12,611 bases of DNA, taken from NCBI GenBank assembly GCA_958435545.1, contig CAUBGU010000049.1, positions 1 through 12,611 on the forward strand, read 5' to 3'. Positions within the stretch are counted from its first letter, which is position 1. Every line of letters starts with the position of its first letter. This stretch comes from an uncultured Collinsella sp. Its GTDB lineage: Bacteria; Actinomycetota; Coriobacteriia; Coriobacteriales; Coriobacteriaceae. This document shows, piece by piece, positions 7,719-12,611 of the stretch. The position numbers were made by a program, and so were the translations under genes. Under the pieces are notes generated by a model. The model saw nothing but the letters and a program-made list of their open reading frames with translations, ran no database searches and had not been told where the DNA came from.

Positions 7719-7762
7719 CCATACATTCAATCAACCCGATAATACCGTTCACGCCAGGCGAT

Positions 7763-8281
7763 TTACGCCTCAACGCGACGATACGTCACGAACTCATAAT
7801 CGACACCCTCGTCGCCCTCGCCCGAGGCAATCGTGGCAACACCGCCACGCCACGCAATCTCCCACGCGGGATCGGCGTCCAAATCGGGAAAGTACGTGTC
7901 CACGGCATGAGTGCAATGGTCGTGCGTGACCTCGGCCTCGGCGCAATACGGCAAAAACCGCCGATACACCTCGCCGCCACCGATCACCCAGGCAACGGGC
8001 TCATCGGCAACCGCGGCGAGCGCCTCGTCGATGCTATGCACCACGTCGACGCCCTCGACAGCAAAATCCTCGTCGCGGGTAAGCACGATATTGCGACGGT
8101 TCTTAAGTGGACGCCCACCGGGAAAACTCAGCAGCGTCTTGCGTCCCATGATGACCGGGCAGCCCTTGGTGCAGGCCACAAAATGGCGCATGTCGGCGCG
8201 ATTGGACACCACCATGTCGCCCTCGCACCCAATGCCCCAATCGTCACACACGGCAACGATAGCAGATAGCTTACACGTCAT
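7763..8281 (-). CDS. folA: Dihydrofolate reductase
   Basis: A 172-residue cytoplasmic enzyme that reduces dihydrofolate to tetrahydrofolate with NADPH, of usual length. Family blocks are clear: WGIGCEGDM (15-23), PVIMGRKT (42-49), NIVLTR (64-69), WVIGGGEVYRRFLP (98-111) and DTYFPD (129-134). The catalytic acid equivalent to E. coli D27 is D30 in RADMRHF. The Met20-loop Pro-Trp pair of many DHFRs (E. coli P21-W22) is Val24-Val25 here. I chose the ATG at 8281 because AGGTGG lies 5 nt upstream, overlapping the thyA stop. A GTG at 8290 directly abuts that stop and is less likely. The gene follows thyA by 9 nt, so the two form an operon: ThyA makes dihydrofolate and this enzyme recycles it. Confidence 0.95.
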   Translation of the reverse strand: MTCKLSAIVAVCDDWGIGCEGDMVVSNRADMRHFVACTKGCPVIMGRKTLLSFPGGRPLKNRRNIVLTRDEDFAVEGVDVVHSIDEALAAVADEPVAWVIGGGEVYRRFLPYCAEAEVTHDHCTHAVDTYFPDLDADPAWEIAWRGGVATIASGEGDEGVDYEFVTYRRVEA

Positions 8282-8290
8282 GAGCACCAC

Positions 8291-9139
8291 CTACACCGCA
8301 ATGGGAATGTTCTTGACCTGCGGACCGTGCTCGTAGCCCTCCACAATCAGGTCGTCGGTCGTAAACGCATAGAAATCGTGCACGTCGGGGTTCAGCGTTA
8401 CCTTAGGCGCCGCAAACTGCGGACGCTCGATAAGTTCGCGGACAATATCGACATGACGGTCGTAGATATGGGCGTCGGCGATCACATGCAGCAGCTCGCC
8501 GGGAATCATATCGATCGACTGCGCAACCATCATCAGCAAGATGGCGTACTGGCACACATTCCAGTTGTTCGCGGCCAAAATGTCCTGGCTGCGCTGGTTG
8601 AGAATCATGTTGAGCGTCGGCTTGTCGTCCTGCGGGCGCTGCGTGACGTTATAGGTCACGCTGTACGCGCACGGATACAGGTGCATCTCGGACAGGTCGC
8701 TAAACACATACGTGTTGGTCATGATGCGGCGACTGTACGGTGTGTGCTTAAGATCGTACAGCACTCGGTCCATCTGGTCGAAATCGCCCTCGGCATAATG
8801 GCTCTTCTGGCCAATCTGGTACCCGTAGGCCTTGCCGATGGAGCCGGTCTCGTCGGCCCACTCATCCCAAATATGGCTGTTGAGGTCATGGACGTTATTG
8901 GACTTCTTTTGATAGATCCACAAAATCTCGTCCATCGCAGACTTAAGCGCCGTGCGGCGCAGGGTGAGCGCAGGGAACTCCTCGCGCAGGTCGTAGCGCG
9001 CCGTAACGCCAAAGTTTTTAATGGTATAGGCAGGGGTGCCGTCCTCCCACACCGGACGGACCTTTTGCCCCTCGGTGGTGGTGCCATGGTCCAGAATGTC
9101 GCGGCACATGGATACAAACTGTTGATCAGCCTTGCTCAT
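8291..9139 (-). CDS. thyA: Thymidylate synthase ThyA
   Basis: A 282-residue enzyme that converts dUMP to dTMP using methylene-tetrahydrofolate as carbon donor and reductant, releasing dihydrofolate. The catalytic cysteine is C157 in HLYPCAYSVTYNV. Other landmarks are QRSQD (182-186, phosphate-binding Arg and conserved Asp), N194 in NNWNVCQYA and DAHIYDRH (222-229, with H224 and Y226). The usual ThyA signature LPPCHxxxQF is altered: the His after Cys is Ala158 and the RSCD/LPFN blocks read RSQD/NNWN. The protein therefore belongs to a divergent ThyA branch rather than the E. coli type. It is not ThyX. The ATG at 9139 has a strong AGGAGG four to five nt upstream. The first gene of a thyA-folA operon, with a -10 at 9174-9179. 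Confidence 0.96.
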   Translation of the reverse strand: MSKADQQFVSMCRDILDHGTTTEGQKVRPVWEDGTPAYTIKNFGVTARYDLREEFPALTLRRTALKSAMDEILWIYQKKSNNVHDLNSHIWDEWADETGSIGKAYGYQIGQKSHYAEGDFDQMDRVLYDLKHTPYSRRIMTNTYVFSDLSEMHLYPCAYSVTYNVTQRPQDDKPTLNMILNQRSQDILAANNWNVCQYAILLMMVAQSIDMIPGELLHVIADAHIYDRHVDIVRELIERPQFAAPKVTLNPDVHDFYAFTTDDLIVEGYEHGPQVKNIPIAV

Positions 9140-9173
9140 TGACCCTCCTGTCAGTCGCCTATAAGCGATTTTT

Positions 9174-9179
9174 ATTGTA
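9174..9179 (-). promoter_or_regulatory. Candidate -10 element of the thyA-folA operon
   Basis: TACAAT on the minus strand lies 34 nt upstream of the thyA ATG and matches the -10 consensus at 5 of 6 positions. No good -35 is seen at 16-18 nt (TGTGGG at 17). The short leader has no obvious structure. Confidence 0.5.
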
Positions 9180-9224
9180 GCTCAGGCGCGCACAGCCCCA
9201 CAGCCCAAACATAAGCCCTCATTT

Positions 9225-9240
9225 TCTGACATATGACAGA
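9225..9240. promoter_or_regulatory. Upstream palindrome, candidate operator 1
   Basis: TCTGACATATGACAGA is symmetric except at two positions, with CATATG at its centre. It shares TGACATATG and the flanking CAG with the second palindrome at 9280-9291, whose centre is 53 bp away, about five helical turns. It lies upstream of the -35 of the DUF134-NifX gene and also upstream of thyA. Confidence 0.6.
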
Positions 9241-9246
9241 AATTCC

Positions 9247-9274
9247 TTGCGCAAATCCCCACGTTCGCTATTCT
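9247..9274 (+). promoter_or_regulatory. Candidate promoter of the DUF134-NifX gene
   Basis: TTGCGC (9247-9252) and TATTCT (9269-9274) are separated by 16 nt. The start would fall near 9281, inside the second palindrome, which fits repression by a protein bound there. The TTGACA at 9279-9284 is too close to the start codon to serve as the -35 of this gene. Confidence 0.5.
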
Positions 9275-9279
9275 ATTGT

Positions 9280-9291
9280 TGACATATGTCA
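9280..9291. promoter_or_regulatory. Perfect 12-bp palindrome, candidate operator 2
   Basis: TGACATATGTCA is fully self-complementary and is followed by the CAG context also seen at operator 1. It ends 14 nt before the ATG at 9306 and overlaps the predicted transcription start. The adjacent gene encodes a helix-turn-helix domain, so autoregulation is an obvious but untested reading. Confidence 0.65.
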
Positions 9292-9305
9292 GATTTGGAG
9301 AGTGT

Positions 9306-10070
9306 ATGGCAGGAAGACGCGAAAAATTGCGCCGTGTTGGGATCATCCCCGAATATCGTTGCTTTACCCCCGACGGCCTTGCCAGCGGAGACGCTATCGA
9401 TATGACAGTCGACGAGCTCGAGGTCTTGCGCCTATGCGACCTGGAAGGCCTCAATCAGGAGGAAGTCGCCCAGTGCATGGGCATTGCCCGCGCCACGGTG
9501 GCGGCAATCTGCAGCCGCGCGCATCGCAAGGTGGCAAACGCGCTGGTCAATGGACGGGCGATCGTCATCGAAGGCGGAAACATCGCGTACTCCCCCATCA
9601 CCACGACAACGGCCGCATGGCCAGCAAAGGAGGCTGACACCATGAGGGTGGCAACGACGTACGACAACGGCAACATCTTTATGCACTTTGGCCGCAGCGA
9701 ACAGTTCAAGATCTATGACATCCAGGATGACAAGGTGCTCAACGAGCAGGTCGTAGGCACCGGTGGCACCGGCCACGGCGCCTTGGCGGGCCTGCTTGCC
9801 AACGGTGGCGTTGACACGCTCATCTGCGGCGGCATCGGCGGTGGCGCTATCAACGCGCTTGCTCAAGCCGGCATCACGGTATACGCAGGCGCCCAGGGCA
9901 GCTGCGACGCTTGCGTCGAGGCCCTTATCGCCGGCACGCTTGCACAGAACGGCGAGGCCACGTGCGGCTGCCACGGCCATGACCACGAGCACGCACATGA
10001 GCATGGCGAGTCCTGTGGTTGTCACGGCCATCACGAGCACGAGGGCCACGAGGGCTGCGGCTGCCACTAG
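9306..10070 (+). CDS. DUF134 HTH domain fused to NifX/NifB-type cofactor-binding domain with Cys/His-rich tail
   Basis: A single 254-residue frame with three parts. Residues 1-100 match DUF134 (REKLRRVGIIPE, MTVDELEVLRLCDLEGLNQEE, then MGIARATV), a predicted DNA-binding helix-turn-helix. Residues 113-216 match the dinitrogenase iron-molybdenum cofactor/NifX-like fold (VATTYDNGNIFMHFGRSEQF, GTGGTGHGALAGLL, CGGIGGGAINAL, GAQGSCDACVEAL). Residues 220-254 hold 6 Cys and 12 His, with three CGCH units (220-223, 237-240, 251-254). The start is the ATG at 9306, behind GGAGAG at about 5-nt spacing; upstream starts would run through the promoter. A strong internal ribosome site precedes M113. No nif genes are in view, so nitrogen fixation is not implied. 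A metal- or Fe-S-responsive regulator is an inference from the domains. Confidence 0.88.
   Translation: MAGRREKLRRVGIIPEYRCFTPDGLASGDAIDMTVDELEVLRLCDLEGLNQEEVAQCMGIARATVAAICSRAHRKVANALVNGRAIVIEGGNIAYSPITTTTAAWPAKEADTMRVATTYDNGNIFMHFGRSEQFKIYDIQDDKVLNEQVVGTGGTGHGALAGLLANGGVDTLICGGIGGGAINALAQAGITVYAGAQGSCDACVEALIAGTLAQNGEATCGCHGHDHEHAHEHGESCGCHGHHEHEGHEGCGCH
9626..9644 (+). promoter_or_regulatory. Internal ribosome-binding site before the NifX-like domain
   Basis: AAAGGAGG (9626-9633) stands 8 nt before an in-frame ATG (9642-9644), codon 113, exactly at the domain boundary. It is stronger than the site used by the full-length start. A separate product of 142 residues (NifX-like domain plus tail) is therefore possible. 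Confidence 0.6.
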
Positions 10071-10125
10071 CGGCACGGCACCGCGAACTCGGGGCGCGAC
10101 ACAGAACGCAACCCAACAATCAAAG

Positions 10126-10163
10126 CCAACAACAAAGGCCACCCGGTAGCTTCCGAGTGGCCT
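10126..10163 (-). terminator. Terminator of ffh
   Basis: AGGCCAC (10136-10142) pairs with GTGGCCT (10157-10163), extended by CGG/CCG across one mismatch. On the minus strand the stem is followed by TTGTTGTTGG, a broken T-rich tract, 27 nt after the ffh stop. On the plus strand no T tract follows, so it serves ffh better than the convergent DUF134-NifX gene. Confidence 0.6.
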
Positions 10164-10190
10164 ATGCCATATCAAGCTGGAATTACAGCA

Positions 10191-11666
10191 CTATTTCTTA
10201 TTACGCATCTGCGCTTCCATTTGACGCAGCAGGTCCATATCGGACTTGGGGCCGCCCGTTCCCAGGCCGCCCATGCCGCCCAGCCCCATGGCATCCAAAC
10301 CGGGAATATTGGGCATGCGCATCTTTTTGCCCTTCTTACCCTTCTTGCCCTTCTTACCGCCGGCCTGCGCCTGATTGGCCATCGTGCGCATGCGGCCCAT
10401 CATCTTATTCATCTCGCCCCACTGCTTCATAAGGCTATTGACCTCGGTGGGGGTCACGCCGGCGCCCTTGGCAATGCGGGCACGGCGCTGGCCGTTGATG
10501 ATGGAGGGGCGAAGGCGCTCCTCCTTGGTCATCGACATGATGATGGCCTCGTTCTTATCGAAGATACCTTCGTCCAGGTTGCCACCCATCTGGTTAAGCG
10601 CACGCTGGCCACCGGGGAGCATGCCCAGAATGCCCTTCATGCCGCCCATCTTCTTGACGGCCTTCATCTGGTCGAGCATGTCGTTCATGGTGAAGCCCTC
10701 GCGCAGCATGCGCTCGGCAGCCTCGAGCTGCTCGGCGTCGGCCGCCTCCTGGGCCTTCTCGATGATGCCGACAACGTCGCCCATACCCAGAATGCGCTTG
10801 GCCATACGATCGGGGTAGAACGGCTCCAGCGAATCGGGCTTCTCGCCCATGCTCACAAACTTGATGGGCTTGCCGGTCACCTGGCGCACGGAAAGCGCGC
10901 CGCCGCCACGGGCGTCGCCATCGAGCTTGGAGATGATCACGCCGTCAAAGTCGGTGCGCTCGGCGAAGGTCGAGACGACGTTGACGATATCCTGGCCGGT
11001 CATGGCATCGACGACCATCAGCACCTGATCGGGCTTGACGGCCTTCTTGATGTCCACGGCCTCCTGCATCATCTGTTCGTCGATCTGAAGACGTCCGGCG
11101 GTATCGACGATGACCACGTCGCGCAGGTGATCGACGGCCTCCTGGATGGCGCCCTTGGCGATATCGACCGGGTGCGCACCGTCGCCGCGGAAGACCGGTA
11201 CGCCGATCTCGCCACCGAGCGTGGCCAGCTGGTCGGCAGCAGCGGGACGGTAGACGTCGCACGCGGCGAGCAACGGCGAGCGGCCCTGCTTCTTGAGCAG
11301 GTAGGCCAGCTTTACGGCCGCCGTGGTCTTACCGGAGCCCTGCAGGCCCACGAGCATGATGACGTTGGGAATACGGTTACTAAAGACGAGCTTGCTCTCG
11401 GTGGAGCCGAGCATCTCGGTGAGCTCGTCGAGCACAATCTTGACGACGTTTTGCGCCGGCGACAGCGACTCCATGACCTCGGCGGTCATGCAGCGCTCCT
11501 TGGTCTTGGCGACGAACTCCTTGACGACCTTAAAGTTAACGTCGGCCTCGAGCAGCGCCATGCGAATATCGCGCATGGCCGAAGTAATATCGGCCTCGGT
11601 CAGCTTGCCCTTGCCGCGCAGGCGGTCAAATGTGTCGTTGAGGCGATCGCTCAGGGAATCAAACAC
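10191..11666 (-). CDS. ffh: Signal recognition particle protein Ffh (SRP54)
   Basis: The GTPase subunit of SRP, which binds 4.5S RNA and nascent signal sequences and docks on FtsY. Its 491 residues are a little long, owing to a basic, Gly/Met-rich tail. N domain: 1-90. G domain: G1 GLQGSGKTT (107-115), DVYRPA (137-142), DTAGR (188-192) and SKLDG (246-250). The Met-rich M domain runs from about 300 to 435, with a methionine-rich finger loop near 340-362 and the RNA-binding segment NGQRRARIAKGAG (391-403). A lysine-glycine run (438-448) and a Gly-rich stretch follow. The start is GTG (11664-11666), with AAGGAG 6 nt upstream, overlapping the end of ftsY. Only 10 nt separate the two genes, so they form an operon. 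Confidence 0.98.
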   Translation of the reverse strand: MFDSLSDRLNDTFDRLRGKGKLTEADITSAMRDIRMALLEADVNFKVVKEFVAKTKERCMTAEVMESLSPAQNVVKIVLDELTEMLGSTESKLVFSNRIPNVIMLVGLQGSGKTTAAVKLAYLLKKQGRSPLLAACDVYRPAAADQLATLGGEIGVPVFRGDGAHPVDIAKGAIQEAVDHLRDVVIVDTAGRLQIDEQMMQEAVDIKKAVKPDQVLMVVDAMTGQDIVNVVSTFAERTDFDGVIISKLDGDARGGGALSVRQVTGKPIKFVSMGEKPDSLEPFYPDRMAKRILGMGDVVGIIEKAQEAADAEQLEAAERMLREGFTMNDMLDQMKAVKKMGGMKGILGMLPGGQRALNQMGGNLDEGIFDKNEAIIMSMTKEERLRPSIINGQRRARIAKGAGVTPTEVNSLMKQWGEMNKMMGRMRTMANQAQAGGKKGKKGKKGKKMRMPNIPGLDAMGLGGMGGLGTGGPKSDMDLLRQMEAQMRNKK

Positions 11667-11676
11667 TAGTCACTCC

Positions 11677-12594
11677 TTAATTGGACTCGCCCACCAGGGC
11701 GCGGCAGAAATCTTTGGCATTGAACTCCTGCAGGTCATCGACCTGCTCGCCCACGCCCACGCGCAGGATCGGGAGCTTGAGTTTCTCGGCCACGGCCATG
11801 GCGATACCGCCCTTAGCCGTGCCGTCGAGCTTAGTCATGATAATACCGTCCAGGCCCAGCGCCTCGTTAAACTCGAGCGCCTGGTTCAGACCGTTTTGAC
11901 CCGTCGCGGCGTCGATCACAAGCACGACCGAAACCGGCATGGGACCGGCGGCCATATTGGCGGCGCGCTTACGCGTCACGTTAACCACCTTGGCAAGCTC
12001 GCGCATGAGCTCAGGGCTCGTGTGCAGACGGCCGGCGGTATCGATAAGCACCAGGTCGCTGCCGCGCTTATCGGCCTCGTCGAGCACGTCATAGCACACG
12101 CTCGCCGGATCGGAGCCGCGGTCACGCTTGATGACGGGGACGCCAGCGCGCTGGCCCCACACATCGAGCTGCTCGATAGCGGCAGCGCGGAAGGTATCGG
12201 CCGAACCGATCACGACGTTCTTGCCGCGGGCGGCCATGGCGCTCGCGATCTTACCGACCGTCGTGGTCTTGCCGGCACCGTTAATGCCCACAAACAGCAC
12301 GCAGCTCGGCGTATCGGAGAACGGATCGCGCTCGATGGGCACAAAGTGATGCTCAAGCTGCTCGGCCAGGGCGCGACGGAGTTGCGGGGCGGTCTTGAGG
12401 TTCTTCTTGGCCGCGGCATCGCGCAGGTCATCGGAGACCTTGATGGCGACCTCGGCGCCCATGTCACCCATGACGAGGGTGTCCTCCAGGTCCTCCCAAA
12501 AATCCTCGTCGACCTCACCGCCAAAGTAGAAGACCTCGTTGAGGGCCTCGCGGCTTCGCTCAAGTCCGCGCGAGAGAGCATCGAAGAATCCCAT
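11677..12594 (-). CDS. ftsY: Signal recognition particle receptor FtsY
   Basis: The membrane-associated SRP receptor GTPase, partner of Ffh in co-translational targeting. At 305 residues it is the compact form: N and G domains without the long acidic A domain of E. coli. The N-terminus MGFFDALSRGLERSREAL (1-18) looks like the amphipathic membrane-targeting helix. GTPase motifs are GINGAGKTT (103-111), DTFRAAA (133-139), DTAGR (185-189) and TKLDG (254-258). The ATG at 12592-12594 overlaps an upstream TAA as TAATG, with no good Shine-Dalgarno, which suggests translational coupling to the preceding gene. It is followed after 10 nt by ffh on the same strand, so the two partners are probably co-transcribed. 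Confidence 0.98.
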   Translation of the reverse strand: MGFFDALSRGLERSREALNEVFYFGGEVDEDFWEDLEDTLVMGDMGAEVAIKVSDDLRDAAAKKNLKTAPQLRRALAEQLEHHFVPIERDPFSDTPSCVLFVGINGAGKTTTVGKIASAMAARGKNVVIGSADTFRAAAIEQLDVWGQRAGVPVIKRDRGSDPASVCYDVLDEADKRGSDLVLIDTAGRLHTSPELMRELAKVVNVTRKRAANMAAGPMPVSVVLVIDAATGQNGLNQALEFNEALGLDGIIMTKLDGTAKGGIAMAVAEKLKLPILRVGVGEQVDDLQEFNAKDFCRALVGESN

Positions 12595-12611
12595 TATGCA
12601 TTCACGACCTT
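12594..12611 (-). CDS. Possible last codons of the gene upstream of ftsY
   Basis: In the remaining bases one frame reads K-V-V-N-A and then TAA (12594-12596), whose last base is the A of the ftsY ATG. Start/stop overlap of this kind is typical within operons. Gene order in other bacteria (smc-ftsY-ffh) makes smc the natural guess, but five codons cannot show it. Confidence 0.3.
   Translation of the reverse strand, partial: KVVNA

Noticed and set aside
9279..9284. TTGACA as a -35 hexamer for the DUF134-NifX gene
   Set aside because: Its -10 would fall at or beyond the start codon at 9306; the hexamer is better explained as part of the palindrome.
9306..10070. Nitrogen-fixation gene
   Set aside because: The NifX-like domain is widespread outside diazotrophs and no nif genes are present in the window.
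10164..11669. A 501-codon open frame on the plus strand opposite ffh
   Set aside because: It mirrors ffh almost end to end, is rich in Leu, His, Gly and Asp without recognisable motifs, and arises from the codon bias of the real gene.

Overview
The window is about 12.6 kb of moderately GC-rich (roughly 60%), densely packed bacterial chromosome with strong Shine-Dalgarno sites. The mix of genes points to an anaerobic gut actinobacterium of the Coriobacteriia, most likely Collinsella or a close relative. This is an inference from gene content and style, since no rRNA or species marker is present. Most of the content is housekeeping, encoded mainly on the minus strand.

Layout. (1) 1-1136, minus: the 5' part of ileS (isoleucyl-tRNA synthetase) behind a full-length T-box leader with an ATC specifier, an antiterminator and an overlapping terminator. 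(2) 1238-2370, plus: an iron-containing alcohol dehydrogenase of the GldA/HcxA type with a strong terminator. (3) 2369-4813, minus: a DUF523 protein and ftsH, separated by a terminator. (4) 4814-5268: no intact gene; it holds a decayed cobO/btuR corrinoid adenosyltransferase remnant and a 69-bp inverted repeat. (5) 5269-7653, minus: a MATE efflux pump and a SpoU/TrmH-type RNA 2'-O-methyltransferase. (6) 7763-9139, minus: a thyA-folA operon for dTMP synthesis and folate recycling. (7) 9225-10070, plus: a promoter with two near-identical palindromes, then one ORF that joins a DUF134 helix-turn-helix domain to a NifX/NifB-type cofactor-binding domain and a 35-residue Cys/His tail. (8) 10136-12611, minus: ffh and ftsY, the two SRP-pathway GTPases, with the last codons of a further upstream gene.

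How the genes work together. ThyA oxidises methylene-tetrahydrofolate to dihydrofolate and FolA regenerates tetrahydrofolate, so their coupling is functional. FtsY and Ffh form the heterodimer that delivers ribosomes to the membrane, and FtsH is the membrane protease. IleS is controlled by uncharged tRNA-Ile.

The parts most worth a second look are: the DUF134-NifX fusion, with an internal ribosome-binding site, a metal-binding-type tail and paired operators; the T-box with an atypical antiterminator bulge; the cobO remnant; and several enzymes with substituted family residues (DHFR, ThyA, MATE). I found no CRISPR array, tRNA, rRNA, transposase or phage gene.
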